A program made the position numbers and the translations under genes. Positions 27,251 through 36,657 of a stretch of 64,000 nucleotides of DNA are shown here, piece after piece. The stretch lies in assembly GCF_003130075.1 (NCBI RefSeq), contig NZ_NRCW01000001.1, positions 300,808 through 364,807 on the forward strand, in the 5' to 3' direction. Origin of the DNA: Aggregatibacter segnis (GTDB taxonomy: Bacteria > Pseudomonadota > Gammaproteobacteria > Enterobacterales > Pasteurellaceae). The notes below the pieces were generated by a model. That model saw only the letters and a program-made list of their open reading frames with translations. It ran no database searches and had not been told where the DNA came from. Each line of letters starts with the position of its first letter. Positions within the stretch are counted from its first letter, which is position 1.

Positions 27251-28009
27251 TCAAATATGATGTATCACTAATCTTTTCCCTTGATAATCCAACACGTCTG
27301 CATCCAAATTAAACACAGATTTTAAGTTTTCTTTCGTGATAATTTCGGTAGGTGTGCCAATCATTGCGATTTCACCGTTTTTCATGGCGACAATGGTGTC
27401 GGCGTAGGCGGCAGCCATATTAATATCATGTACCACCATAACGGTTGTTAGCGCAAGTTCATCAGTGAGTTGACGTAATAGACGCATGAGTTCGCGTGCA
27501 TGGAACATATCCAGATTATTGAGCGGCTCATCTAACAAAACATGATCGGTTTTTTGACAGAAGGTCATGGCAATCAGGGCGCGTTGACGTTGACCGCCGG
27601 AAAGTTCGCTAAGAAAACGATTAGCTAAGGGGGCTAATTCAAAACGTTGTAAGGCATCGCGGATAATGGCATTGTCTTCTTCCGTCGGGCTCCCCTGATG
27701 GTGTGGATAACGGCCGAAAATCAACAAATCTTTTACCGTAATGCGACTATGAATCACGTTATCTTGGGTCAGAATTGCCAGGTTTTGCGCAATTGTGCGT
27801 GATGGCGTGGTGGCAATATCCATATCATTTAGCCAAATTTGCCCTTGTTGAATCGGATTTAAGCGCGCAACCAAAGAGAGCAGAGTGGATTTACCGGCAC
27901 CATTAGCGCCGATCAATGCGGTAATACCACCGTTTGGGATGGTGAGATTAATGTTATTTAAAATCGTCGCCTGATTAATTTTATAGGTTATATTTTCAAT
28001 TTTTATCAC
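27251..28009 (-). CDS. Siderophore-type ABC importer, ATPase
   Basis: The 252-residue ATPase shows Walker A ([17 protein letters not shown]), signature (LSGGQRQRALIAMTFCQ), Walker B (HVLLDEPLNNLD) and H-loop (MVVHDINMAAAYAD). It fits the FepC/FecE/YclP group that serves iron-siderophore importers. It is the last gene of a four-gene minus-strand operon with two permeases and a binding protein. The FatBDCE/VctPDGC-like arrangement suggests ferric-catecholate or related iron complexes, but the ligand is not known from sequence. Confidence 0.88.
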   Translation of the reverse strand: MIKIENITYKINQATILNNINLTIPNGGITALIGANGAGKSTLLSLVARLNPIQQGQIWLNDMDIATTPSRTIAQNLAILTQDNVIHSRITVKDLLIFGRYPHHQGSPTEEDNAIIRDALQRFELAPLANRFLSELSGGQRQRALIAMTFCQKTDHVLLDEPLNNLDMFHARELMRLLRQLTDELALTTVMVVHDINMAAAYADTIVAMKNGEIAMIGTPTEIITKENLKSVFNLDADVLDYQGKRLVIHHI

Positions 28010-28020
28010 AAGAAATTCCC

Positions 28021-28962
28021 TTATTTTGCCCGTCTTAACATCAAATAGATAAACACCAATCCACCGACAAATTCGATAACTACGCTAAGCACACCCTGCA
28101 TCTTCATTACCTGTTCGAACACGGCTTGACCGCTTACTAATGTGATGGCCGACACCATAAACGTCATTGGGATGCGAATGTTGTGATGCATGGTTGGACT
28201 GATGGCATTGACGATGGCACATACCAATAAGCCTAAAAACAGAATCGGCCCCACAAGTGCAGTGGAAATTGACACTAAAAATGCGCAGCAAATGAGTAAT
28301 TGGCGGCTGAACTGATGATATTCCAAGCCTAATCCGATAGCGCGTTCACGCCCCAGTAGGAGTACATCTAATTTAAAACGTTGTTGCCAAATCCACAGGG
28401 CGCTGACCAATGTAATGACAGTACCGATCCATAATAAGGTTGGGTTCACCGTGTTAAAACTGGCAAAGGAAGATCCTTGTGCGACGGCGAATTCATTGGG
28501 ATCGATCATGCGCTGTAGTAGGTTATTTACACTGCGGAAAAGCACACCGAAAATAATCCCTACCAAAATCATGCGGGCGAGATCGCTGTTGTTTTTGCTG
28601 AGTGTACGGAATAGCAGGAGTGCGCCAAGCAACATAAGCAAAGTTTCAAAGGCAAATTTGCCGGCCACATTGAGTTGTGTAAATCCAATCCCGCCGAAGA
28701 GAAACACTAAAATGCTTTGCACCAATAAATATAAGGAATCAAAGCCTAAAATGCTGGGTGTTAGAATCGGGTTATTGGTTAAGGTTTGGAATAGCAATGT
28801 AGATATGCCAATGGTGTAGGCCATCATCAGCAATAACAACAGTTTCTTTCCACGAAACGGCAAAATGAAATCCCAGTTACCATTGGCGTGATAGGTCATA
28901 AAAAAGGTGCAGGCAAGCGTGAGTAAGGCACCGAGTAATAACATGACGCGATTATTTTGCAT
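28021..28962 (-). CDS. Siderophore-type ABC importer, second permease
   Basis: The 313-residue FecCD-family permease has about nine or ten membrane helices. TPSILGFDSLYLLVQS and the later ALVGPILFLGLLVCAIVNAI contain the usual G-rich coupling regions. It overlaps the end of the upstream permease gene by 11 bp, so translation is coupled. It would form a heterodimer with the product of the gene at 28952-29950. Confidence 0.87.
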   Translation of the reverse strand: MQNNRVMLLLGALLTLACTFFMTYHANGNWDFILPFRGKKLLLLLMMAYTIGISTLLFQTLTNNPILTPSILGFDSLYLLVQSILVFLFGGIGFTQLNVAGKFAFETLLMLLGALLLFRTLSKNNSDLARMILVGIIFGVLFRSVNNLLQRMIDPNEFAVAQGSSFASFNTVNPTLLWIGTVITLVSALWIWQQRFKLDVLLLGRERAIGLGLEYHQFSRQLLICCAFLVSISTALVGPILFLGLLVCAIVNAISPTMHHNIRIPMTFMVSAITLVSGQAVFEQVMKMQGVLSVVIEFVGGLVFIYLMLRRAK

Positions 28963-29950
28963 TGGCTTTCCCCTTAAATAACAAATAGAGGAAAATCAAT
29001 GTGCCGACAATGCCGAAAATGGTCGAAATCGGTACTTCATAAGGTGCGTTAATGACTCGACCTATAATGTCACAAACTAAGACCAAATTGGCGCCGAGCA
29101 ACACAACCGAAGGCAGATTTTGGCGTAATCGGTCACCGGCTAAGCGGGAAATAATATTTGGTACAACCAGGCCGATAAAGGGAATTTGCCCGACGGTGAC
29201 TACGACTACCGCAGTGATCATCGCCACCACAATTAACGCAAACCACGTCATTTGGCGGTAATTAATCCCTAAGCCGGTACTGATATTTTTCCCCAGTCCG
29301 GTAATGCTCAGACGATCGGCCATAATATAAACCACCACAGCAAGGGCAGCGGTAAGCCATAATAATTCATAACGTCCTGCTAAAATGCCGGAAAAATCGC
29401 CGGAAAACCAAATGGACAAGGTTTGTAAGCTGTCTGTTTCGTAGGCAAGAAAGGTGGTCATCGCCTCAATAATATTGCCGAACACAATTCCCACCAACGG
29501 CACCATGAGACGTTGATGTGGCGGCAATTGCTGTAACAATAAGGTAAAAATCGCCATACCGATGAGTGCGGAGACGGTGGCGACGGACATTTTGAGAAGC
29601 AAGGCGGCGCTTGGAAATAATAGGCTGGTTAATAAAATCCCCAATGCCGCGCTTTGACTGGCGCCGATCATGCCCGGCTCAATAAAGCGATTTTTTAAGA
29701 CAATTTGTAATACCATGCCTGCCACGCCAAGAGTCGCCCCCACTAAAATCACGGCGAAGGTACGAGGCAATCGACTGACTAACAGGACTTGCATTTGTTC
29801 CGGCTGAGAAAAAAATTGAGACCAATGAAAATCGGCTACGCCCACGGTAATACTTAATGCGGCGAGTAATACAAGAATGAAAAAATTAATCCGATTTAGG
29901 GTAAAAATATTCGACATGGCGTTTTTTAGGCAATAAAAAGTTCTCTTCAT
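28952..29950 (-). CDS. Siderophore-type ABC importer, first permease
   Basis: The 332-residue FecCD-family permease contains SRLPRTFAVILVGATLGVAG, the typical entry segment of this family, and TVGQIPFIGLVVPNIISRLA, the EAA-like coupling loop. Three in-frame ATG codons are possible (29971, 29950, 29917). 29950 was chosen because AAGG lies 7 bases before it. That start codon falls inside the right arm of a perfect 12-bp inverted repeat, so its use may be controlled by RNA folding. Confidence 0.85.
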   Translation of the reverse strand: MKRTFYCLKNAMSNIFTLNRINFFILVLLAALSITVGVADFHWSQFFSQPEQMQVLLVSRLPRTFAVILVGATLGVAGMVLQIVLKNRFIEPGMIGASQSAALGILLTSLLFPSAALLLKMSVATVSALIGMAIFTLLLQQLPPHQRLMVPLVGIVFGNIIEAMTTFLAYETDSLQTLSIWFSGDFSGILAGRYELLWLTAALAVVVYIMADRLSITGLGKNISTGLGINYRQMTWFALIVVAMITAVVVVTVGQIPFIGLVVPNIISRLAGDRLRQNLPSVVLLGANLVLVCDIIGRVINAPYEVPISTIFGIVGTLIFLYLLFKGKANAK

Positions 29951-29981
29951 TATTGCCTTAGTTTGACACAATGAAGAGAAC
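29940..29981 (-). promoter_or_regulatory. Hairpin covering the start of the first permease gene
   Basis: GTTCTCTTCATT (29940-29951) and AATGAAGAGAAC (29970-29981) are a perfect 12-bp inverted repeat with an 18-base loop. On the minus-strand message the loop holds the AAGG ribosome site and the right arm holds the AUG at 29950. It lies 11 bp past the binding-protein stop and could stabilise that part of the message or limit permease translation. Confidence 0.6.
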
Positions 29982-29992
29982 GATAAGCGTGA

Positions 29993-30892
29993 TTATTTTT
30001 TCTCGAAAGCGGTTTTAATCGCGTTTAAGTCCGTTTTTAATTGTTCCGCACCGCCCGGGGCTAGGTAGGAAGCGCTACTGAGATAAACGACGTGACCGTT
30101 TTTCCAGGCTTTAGTGCGACGAACCAATTCATTATCCAACACGTCTTTGGCGGTTTTACCTTCTTCGCCAATAGCAGAAATGCGATCTAACACAAACAAC
30201 CAGTCAGGATTGGTTTTTTCAATAAACTCAAAGCTCGCCGGTTGGCCATGACCGGTACCTTTAATACTCGGATCCGCCATTGGTACGCCAAGTTCATCAT
30301 GAATAAAACTTAAACGATAACCGCTACCGAATGCGGAAATTTTGCCACCGTTGACTAAAATAATTAAACCGTTGCCTTTGTCTTTCACGGCGGCTTTAGT
30401 GTCTTTTAATAAGGTTTCCAATTCACCTTTTAACTTATCTGCTGCCGCTTGTTTATCAAATAAACGGCCGAAACTGCCAATGCGTTGAATGCCACTTTCC
30501 ACTAATTTATCACCGTTATCGGTTAAATCAATGGTTTTTGCAATAGCGCTGACATCATCAAATTTTTTCGCCGTGCGGGTGCCGACAATAATTAAGTCTG
30601 GTTTTAATTCATTTAAGGCCTCTAAATTGGGTTCAAAAATAGTGCCGACATTTTGGGCTTTTTCTAGTGTTGGTTTTAAATAAGGAAGTATTTTGCCGAC
30701 ATCCGCCGCACCATCTACTTTCACACCTAATGCTTGCAAGGTATCAAGGCTTCCCGTATCAAATACTGCGATTTTGGCTGGCGGTGCTGCTAATGTCACT
30801 TCTCCTCGTGCCGTTGGAATCGTAATTTCTTTTGCGTAAGTAGAGACAGCGATGGTGATGCAACTTAATGCTAATAATGTTTTTTTCAACAT
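29993..30892 (-). CDS. Siderophore-type ABC importer, periplasmic binding protein
   Basis: The 299-residue product has a signal peptide (MLKKTLLALSCITIAVSTYA) and a class III periplasmic-binding-protein fold (IAVFDTGSLDTLQALGV, ELKPDLIIVGTRTAKK, WLFVLDRISAIGEEG). The cysteine in the signal region lacks a good lipobox, so cleavage by signal peptidase I after STYA is more likely. It resembles FatB/YclQ/VctP-type iron-siderophore binders. It is the first gene of the operon and sits just downstream of a Fur-like box. Confidence 0.88.
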   Translation of the reverse strand: MLKKTLLALSCITIAVSTYAKEITIPTARGEVTLAAPPAKIAVFDTGSLDTLQALGVKVDGAADVGKILPYLKPTLEKAQNVGTIFEPNLEALNELKPDLIIVGTRTAKKFDDVSAIAKTIDLTDNGDKLVESGIQRIGSFGRLFDKQAAADKLKGELETLLKDTKAAVKDKGNGLIILVNGGKISAFGSGYRLSFIHDELGVPMADPSIKGTGHGQPASFEFIEKTNPDWLFVLDRISAIGEEGKTAKDVLDNELVRRTKAWKNGHVVYLSSASYLAPGGAEQLKTDLNAIKTAFEKK

Positions 30893-30910
30893 TCTAAAAC
30901 CTCTTTATTT

Positions 30911-30929
30911 GAAATTGAAAATTATTCTC
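30911..30929 (-). promoter_or_regulatory. Fur-like box before the siderophore importer
   Basis: GAAATTGAAAATTATTCTC matches the 19-bp Fur consensus GATAATGATAATCATTATC at 14 of 19 positions. It lies 19 bp upstream of the binding-protein start. Iron repression of the operon is the expected result. Confidence 0.65.
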
Positions 30930-31134
30930 ATATATTCTATCTCAATTTAGCAAAAGGTAAATGTAAATATTGGAAAAAATCATTAGTTCTCAATGTGGAG
31001 AAGAAGATGGAAAGATAAAAGTGCAGTTAAAAAAACGGATATTTTTCTGACCGCACTTTTCCTTTCAAAGCCCCTTTAATTTCCTTACAATAACGCCAAC
31101 TTTTAACCCATTTTCCCTAACGAAGGAGTTTATT

Positions 31135-33111
31135 ATGATAAATAGAAGACGTTTTATTCAAATCGGCGCGAGCAGTGTACTGGCGCTCAGCTGCCATCGT
31201 ATGGCGTTCGCGAAAAGCGATAACCAAGTCGATTTACGCATTATCGGTACCACCGATATTCACAGTTTTTTGACGGACTTTGACTATTACAAAGACGCGC
31301 CGACAGAGAAATTCGGGTTTACTCGCGCAGCAAGTTTGATTCGTCAAGCCCGCGCTGAAGTGAGAAACAGCGTGTTGCTGGATAACGGCGATTTAATTCA
31401 AGGTAACCCGATTGCTGACTATCAAGCGGCAGTGGGCTATAAAGAAGGTAAGCCAAACCCGGCGGTGGATTGCTTGAATGCCATGCATTATGAAGTAGGC
31501 ACATTGGGCAATCACGAGTTTAACTATGGTTTGGATTATTTAGCCGATGCCATCAAACAGGCGAATTTCCCGATTGTGAATGCCAACGTGGTGAAAGCGG
31601 GTAGCGAGGAGCCTTATTACACGCCTTATGTGATTCAGGAAAAAACGGTGGTGGACAATAAAGGCAAGTCTCATAAGCTAAAAATCGGTTATATCGGTTT
31701 TGTGCCGCCGCAAATTATGGTGTGGGATAAAGCCAATTTAACGGGCAAAGTGGAAACCCGCGACATCGTAAAAAGTGCGCAAAAATATGTGCCGGAAATG
31801 AAGAAAAAAGGCGCGGATATTATCGTGGCATTAGCGCATACCGGCCCATCCGACGAGCCGTATCATGAGGGCGCAGAAAACTCCGCATTCTATCTTGCGG
31901 ATGTGCCGCACATTGACGCGGTGATTTTCGGTCACTCCCACCGTTTGTTCCCGAACAAAGAGTTTGCCAAATCACCGAACGCAGATATTGCTAAAGGTAC
32001 CGTAAAAGGCGTGCCGGAAAGTATGGCGGGCTATTGGGCGAACAATATCAGCGTCGTAGACTTGGTATTGAGCGAGCATAACGGCAAATGGATTGTTACT
32101 GACGGCAAAGCGGTATTGCGTCCGATTTATGATGCGGAAAATAAAAAGGCGTTGGCAGAAAATGACCCAGAAGTGACCACACTTTTAAAAGAAACTCATG
32201 AAGCGACCCGTAAATTCGTATCACAGCCGATTGGTAAAGCCACCGACAATATGTATAGCTATTTGGCATTGGTGCAAGATGACCCAACCATTCAAATTGT
32301 TAACCAAGCGCAAAAAGCTTATGTGGAAAAAGTCGCGCCAAGCGTACCTGCCATGGCTAGCTTGCCAATTTTAAGTGCGGGCGCACCGTTTAAAGCGGGC
32401 GGACGTAAAAACGATCCGACAGGCTACACCGAAGTGAACAAAGGCGAGTTAACGTTCCGCAATGCGGCAGATTTATACTTATATCCGAATACCTTGGTGG
32501 TTGTGAAAGTCAGCGGTGAGCAATTGAAAGAATGGTTGGAATGCAGCGCGGGGATGTTTAAGCAAATCGATCCTGCCAGCGACAAACCACAATCTTTATT
32601 GGATTGGGAAGGCTTCCGTACCTATAACTTTGATGTGATTGATGGCGTAAATTATGAATATGATTTAACTCAACCGCCACGCTATGACGGCGAGTGCAAG
32701 TTAATCAATCCGAATTCCCACCGCGTGGTGAATCTGACTTACCAAGGCAAACCGGTGGATCCGAAAGCAGAATTCTTAATCGCGACCAATAATTACCGTG
32801 CTTACGGTAATAAATTCCCGGGCACCGGCGACAAGCATATTGTTTACGCGTCACCGGATGAAAACCGCCAAGTATTGGCGGATTACATCAAAGCCACCAG
32901 TGAAAAAGACGGCGCAGTGAACCCACGTGCCGACAAGAACTGGCGCTTCGTGCCTATCAAAGGCAACGATAAGTTAGATGTCCGCTTTGAAACTTCACCA
33001 AGCGAACAAACGGCGCAATTTATCAAAGAAAACGCCCAATACCCAATGAAACAGGTGGGTACTGATGAAGTGGGATTTGCTGTGTATCAAATTGATTTAT
33101 CTGGCAAATAA
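31135..33111 (+). CDS. cpdB: 2',3'-cyclic-nucleotide 2'-phosphodiesterase/3'-nucleotidase
   Basis: CpdB degrades external cyclic nucleotides and 3'-nucleotides in the periplasm for nucleoside uptake. The 658-residue product has a metallophosphoesterase domain ([46 protein letters not shown]) and a C-terminal 5'-nucleotidase-type substrate domain (about residues 380-590). The signal peptide starts [11 protein letters not shown], a twin-arginine pattern, and ends with RMAFA, so folded export by Tat is possible, unlike the Sec-type signal of E. coli CpdB. GAAGGAG precedes the ATG. A compact terminator follows. Confidence 0.95.
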   Translation: MINRRRFIQIGASSVLALSCHRMAFAKSDNQVDLRIIGTTDIHSFLTDFDYYKDAPTEKFGFTRAASLIRQARAEVRNSVLLDNGDLIQGNPIADYQAAVGYKEGKPNPAVDCLNAMHYEVGTLGNHEFNYGLDYLADAIKQANFPIVNANVVKAGSEEPYYTPYVIQEKTVVDNKGKSHKLKIGYIGFVPPQIMVWDKANLTGKVETRDIVKSAQKYVPEMKKKGADIIVALAHTGPSDEPYHEGAENSAFYLADVPHIDAVIFGHSHRLFPNKEFAKSPNADIAKGTVKGVPESMAGYWANNISVVDLVLSEHNGKWIVTDGKAVLRPIYDAENKKALAENDPEVTTLLKETHEATRKFVSQPIGKATDNMYSYLALVQDDPTIQIVNQAQKAYVEKVAPSVPAMASLPILSAGAPFKAGGRKNDPTGYTEVNKGELTFRNAADLYLYPNTLVVVKVSGEQLKEWLECSAGMFKQIDPASDKPQSLLDWEGFRTYNFDVIDGVNYEYDLTQPPRYDGECKLINPNSHRVVNLTYQGKPVDPKAEFLIATNNYRAYGNKFPGTGDKHIVYASPDENRQVLADYIKATSEKDGAVNPRADKNWRFVPIKGNDKLDVRFETSPSEQTAQFIKENAQYPMKQVGTDEVGFAVYQIDLSGK

Positions 33112-33126
33112 TTCACTCCAAAATAA

Positions 33127-33152
33127 AAGGCATCCGATGGATGCCTTTTTTA
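33127..33152 (+). terminator. Terminator of cpdB
   Basis: GGCATCC and GGATGCC pair around GAT and run into seven T, 15 bp after the cpdB stop. Confidence 0.92.
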
Positions 33153-33200
33153 TTGTTAAAGTGCGGTGGTTTTTTCAAACGTTTTTTGAATTGTTTTGAT

Positions 33201-34118
33201 TTATTCAGCCGGGAACACAAACGGATTCAAACCGCTTTTCATAAAGCCTTTTTTCTCCATTTCCATATCCAAAAAGATAGACGCCAAATCATCGGCAATC
33301 ACTTCCATTTTCGGATCTTTTTCTTGGTATAAGGCTTTAAGGTAACTGTGGCAGCTTCCGCAACTTTCGCTGCGAACTGCCGCTAAATGATCATCAAGGG
33401 ACCAATAATCTAAATCGCTGCTTTCTCCACAGTTTGTGCATTGTGTGCGCACCATATTCCATTCGCTTTCACATAAAGAACAGTGCATGTAGCGCAAGCC
33501 TTGATTTGTACCTAAATGAATCATGCTGGCCGTTGGAGAGGCGCTACAAACCGGGCAAAGATGTAAATCTTCGGTACTTTCTTGTTTGGCGTTGTGCGGA
33601 ATTTGTTGCACTAATTGGAACCAATATAAGGATAATGCCGCCCACACAAACACCGCTTTATCGCTGGAAATAGTGGCAAATTCTTGTGCCAAGACTTTAT
33701 CGGCAAGGTCTTCTAATTCACTGTCTGCGGCTTTTTCTAACCATTCGATGGTGGTGAGAATTTGGTCGTTGGCAGAAGGTTTTAATTTCTCTAAAAGTGC
33801 GGTCAATAATTTTCGCCAAATTGGGTCACGCTGCCAGTTTTTCACATCTAGTGGCTTATTTGCTAATTGCTCACCGGAAAGTGCTTGTAGTCGAGGATCT
33901 TGTGGAATCGGCATGGTTTCAAGCAATGCTAACTGCGCATCGGCAATCGCGGCGGCAAACAACAGATAATCAGCGAGTGGATGATCCTGCGCTAATTCTC
34001 TTAAACGTGCGGCACGGCGTTGATATAAGTTTTTCGGGTTGGAAAACAACAGTGGCGGCGCAGTATAAGAGGCTGCCGCTTGTTTAATTTCATTTTCAGG
34101 TAGAATTCGGATACTCAT
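33201..34118 (-). CDS. fdhE: FdhE, formate dehydrogenase accessory protein
   Basis: FdhE is needed for assembly and activity of the respiratory selenoprotein formate dehydrogenases; it is a cytoplasmic rubredoxin-like iron protein. The 305-residue product carries the four CxxC pairs: CPVC, CSLC, CTNC and CGSC, all in the C-terminal half. The start at 34118 ([13 protein letters not shown]) matches family N termini; a longer in-frame reading begins at 34157. Its presence implies a formate dehydrogenase, and thus probably selenocysteine insertion, elsewhere in the genome. Confidence 0.93.
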   Translation of the reverse strand: MSIRILPENEIKQAAASYTAPPLLFSNPKNLYQRRAARLRELAQDHPLADYLLFAAAIADAQLALLETMPIPQDPRLQALSGEQLANKPLDVKNWQRDPIWRKLLTALLEKLKPSANDQILTTIEWLEKAADSELEDLADKVLAQEFATISSDKAVFVWAALSLYWFQLVQQIPHNAKQESTEDLHLCPVCSASPTASMIHLGTNQGLRYMHCSLCESEWNMVRTQCTNCGESSDLDYWSLDDHLAAVRSESCGSCHSYLKALYQEKDPKMEVIADDLASIFLDMEMEKKGFMKSGLNPFVFPAE

Positions 34119-34208
34119 AATTTTAGGGCTTATTGTTAATAGAAAGTGAAAATTCATGCCTATTATAGGCGCATAAATTTACTGTTCAATGACCGAAACG
34201 GGTAATTT

Positions 34209-35324
34209 TTATTTATTTGACAGCCATTGTTTAATGCGATTTACCCCTTCTTGCAAATGCTCGATGTTGCGTGTGTAAGCAAAGCGCAAATAATGCTTCG
34301 TACCATTTTGCCCAAAATCAATGCCCGGCGTGGTGGCGACCTGAATTTCATGGAGCATTTGTTTGGCAAATTCATAGCTGTCATTAGTGTATTTGGATAC
34401 ATCCGCCCACAAATAAAAAGCGCCTTGCGGTTTAAATTCAATGGTAAAAATGTCTTTTAAGGCGTTATATAAAAAATCGCGACGCGCTTGGAATTGTTGT
34501 TTTACCTGCGCTAAATGCACGTCATCGAAGGCCTCTAATGCCGCATATTGGCTTAATGTTGGTGCAGAAATAAAGATATTTTGCGCAATGATTTCGGCTT
34601 CACGCACTTTATCCTCCGGCACGATAATCCAGCCTAAACGTAAGCCCGGCATACAGAAATATTTAGAAAAACCGTTAATCACATAAGCCTTGTCGTTAAA
34701 TTGCAAGGCTGTTGCTGCAGTTTCGTCATACACCAAACCGTGATACAACTCATCGGAAATAAACGCAATGTCGTGTTCGCGGCAATATTCATTAAGCGCT
34801 TTCAAGCGTTCGCTAGTGTAAATATTGCCTGTCGGGTTTGCCGGTGAGGAAATTTGTAACGCTTTAATTTGATGGCATTTTAATTGCTCCACACTTAATT
34901 GATAATAATCTTGTTTATCTACCGGCATGAATTCCGGTTGAATATCCATCATGTAAGCAAAATTTTTATAACAAGGATAAGACGGATCCGTTAAACCCAA
35001 TTTGTCACCGTTATTTAAGGTAAGGGCATAAGCGACCAAGAATGCACCGCTGGTGCCAGGCGTGAGTAAAATGCGATTTGGGTTAATTTTCACCTGATAA
35101 GTGCGGTCATAATACGCCGCAATTTTTTCTCGCAACGCCATAAGCCCAAGGCTTTCTGTGTAACTAAATTGATTGTTCTGCACGGCATCTTGCAACGCGG
35201 CTTTGACCTTATCGGAAGGCGGTAAATCCGGTTGACCGATTTCAAAATGAATGGCGTTCGGGTATTTCGCCGCTTCTCGTACAATATCCATCACAATAAA
35301 AGCGGACATGTTGTCGTAACGCAT
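34209..35324 (-). CDS. PLP-dependent class I/II aminotransferase
   Basis: The 371-residue product belongs to the aspartate-aminotransferase fold. Landmarks are IHFEIGQPDLPPS, TPGTSGAFLVAYAL, SSPANPTGNIY, ISDELYHGLVYDE and the PLP lysine in NGFSKYFCMPGLRLGWI. It is cytoplasmic. The substrate pair cannot be fixed from sequence; similar genes are annotated as aspartate or aromatic aminotransferases. It is monocistronic and divergent from ygiW, so the 131-bp gap carries both promoters. Confidence 0.85.
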   Translation of the reverse strand: MRYDNMSAFIVMDIVREAAKYPNAIHFEIGQPDLPPSDKVKAALQDAVQNNQFSYTESLGLMALREKIAAYYDRTYQVKINPNRILLTPGTSGAFLVAYALTLNNGDKLGLTDPSYPCYKNFAYMMDIQPEFMPVDKQDYYQLSVEQLKCHQIKALQISSPANPTGNIYTSERLKALNEYCREHDIAFISDELYHGLVYDETAATALQFNDKAYVINGFSKYFCMPGLRLGWIIVPEDKVREAEIIAQNIFISAPTLSQYAALEAFDDVHLAQVKQQFQARRDFLYNALKDIFTIEFKPQGAFYLWADVSKYTNDSYEFAKQMLHEIQVATTPGIDFGQNGTKHYLRFAYTRNIEHLQEGVNRIKQWLSNK

Positions 35325-35365
35325 AATGTTTCCTTTTTTCTCTTTTTTTAGAAAATTTTAAGCTT

Positions 35366-35381
35366 CTTAATCTTTTCTTAA
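35366..35381 (+). promoter_or_regulatory. QseB-type box before ygiW-qseBC
   Basis: CTTAA-TCTTTT-CTTAA is an exact CTTAA-N6-CTTAA direct repeat. This is the arrangement reported for QseB binding at the ygiW-qseBC promoter of Aggregatibacter actinomycetemcomitans. It lies about 75-90 bp upstream of the ygiW start and supports autoregulation. Confidence 0.7.
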
Positions 35382-35455
35382 TTTTTACTTGATTTAATCG
35401 CTCTCAACAAAGCAAGGGGGCTTTGTGATAATGAACTTTATGAAGGAGATTTCAA

Positions 35456-35881
35456 ATGAAGAAACGTAGTTTAGCAACAATTTTCGTATTAGCAACCGTT
35501 GCCGCAAGCGGTGCTTCTGCCAAAGGTGGTTTCCAAGATCCACATGCACAACAGGCACAACATGCACAGTATCACCACAAAGGTGAATTCAAACACGAAG
35601 GCTTTGTCAACGGTAATCAAACCGTCAGCAAAGCAGCAGATGCAACTAGTTGGAAAGACGATCAATACATTATTTTGCAAGGTAACATCATCAAACAAGT
35701 AGGCAAGGATGACTTTATTTTCAAAGATGCCAGCGGTGAACTCCAAGTGGAAATCGACCGTAAAGCATGGCGCGGTCAGGATATTTCCCCAAGCGATGAA
35801 GTGAAACTTTACGGTGAAGTAGATAAATCTTGGGATAAAATGGAAGTCGATATTGATCGTGTCGAAAAAATTGTAAAATAA
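35456..35881 (+). CDS. ygiW: YgiW/YdeI-type OB-fold stress protein
   Basis: The 141-residue product has a signal peptide ([17 protein letters not shown]) and a bacterial OB-fold domain ([20 protein letters not shown], ...[19 protein letters not shown]). YgiW-family proteins are periplasmic and linked to envelope or peroxide stress and virulence control. The gene leads the ygiW-qseB-qseC operon, the order known in Aggregatibacter. AAGGAGAT precedes the ATG. Direct binding of a signal for QseC has been suggested but cannot be judged here. Confidence 0.9.
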   Translation: MKKRSLATIFVLATVAASGASAKGGFQDPHAQQAQHAQYHHKGEFKHEGFVNGNQTVSKAADATSWKDDQYIILQGNIIKQVGKDDFIFKDASGELQVEIDRKAWRGQDISPSDEVKLYGEVDKSWDKMEVDIDRVEKIVK

Positions 35882-35970
35882 TCCGACAAAAAACAGAAAG
35901 TGGTGATGAGCCACTTTTTGTTTGTTTTGATGATAGCAATTTCTCAAGTGAAAAGTGCGGTGATTTTTTT

Positions 35971-36657
35971 ATGCGAATTTTATTAATCGAAGACGATGCG
36001 CTTATCGGCAACGGCATTCAAATCGGTTTGACCAAATCGGGCTTTGCGGTGGATTGGTTTACTGACGGCAAAAGCGGATTGGCGGCAGCGCAAGGCGCGC
36101 CTTATGATGCGGTGGTGTTAGATTTGACATTGCCGAAAATGGACGGTTTAGATGTGCTGCAGGCATGGCGTAAAAAAGGGCAGGATGTGCCGGTGTTGAT
36201 TTTAACGGCGCGAGATACCTTAGATGAACGCATTACAGGCTTGCAACGTGGCGCGGACGATTATTTATGCAAGCCGTTTGCACTGGCGGAAGTGGTGGCG
36301 CGATTGCAGGCATTGATCCGTCGTCGCTACGGACACGCCAGCCCGATTATTCAGCATAGCTGCGTCAAATTCGATCCGAATCAACGTAAAGTATTGTTGA
36401 ATGAACAGGAAATTGCATTAACCACGCGCGAATACAAACTGCTTGAGCTGTTTATGCTGAATAAAGAACGCGTGCTCACCCGTGATTTTATAGAAGAAAA
36501 ACTTTACAACTGGGATGATGAAGTCAACAGCAATGCCTTGGAAGTGCATATTTACAACTTACGTCAAAAACTCGGTAAACAATTTATTCGCACCGTGCAT
36601 GGCGTGGGCTATGCCTTAGGAAAAAATGATGAAGAAACTGAATTGGCACAAGCGTAG
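35971..36657 (+). CDS. qseB: QseB, OmpR-family response regulator
   Basis: The 228-residue product has a receiver domain ([17 protein letters not shown], phospho-acceptor Asp51 in [12 protein letters not shown], conserved Lys in [11 protein letters not shown]) and a winged-helix DNA-binding domain ([33 protein letters not shown]). It is the cytoplasmic partner of QseC and probably binds the box upstream of ygiW. A USS lies just before the start. It overlaps qseC by 32 bp. Confidence 0.93.
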   Translation: MRILLIEDDALIGNGIQIGLTKSGFAVDWFTDGKSGLAAAQGAPYDAVVLDLTLPKMDGLDVLQAWRKKGQDVPVLILTARDTLDERITGLQRGADDYLCKPFALAEVVARLQALIRRRYGHASPIIQHSCVKFDPNQRKVLLNEQEIALTTREYKLLELFMLNKERVLTRDFIEEKLYNWDDEVNSNALEVHIYNLRQKLGKQFIRTVHGVGYALGKNDEETELAQA

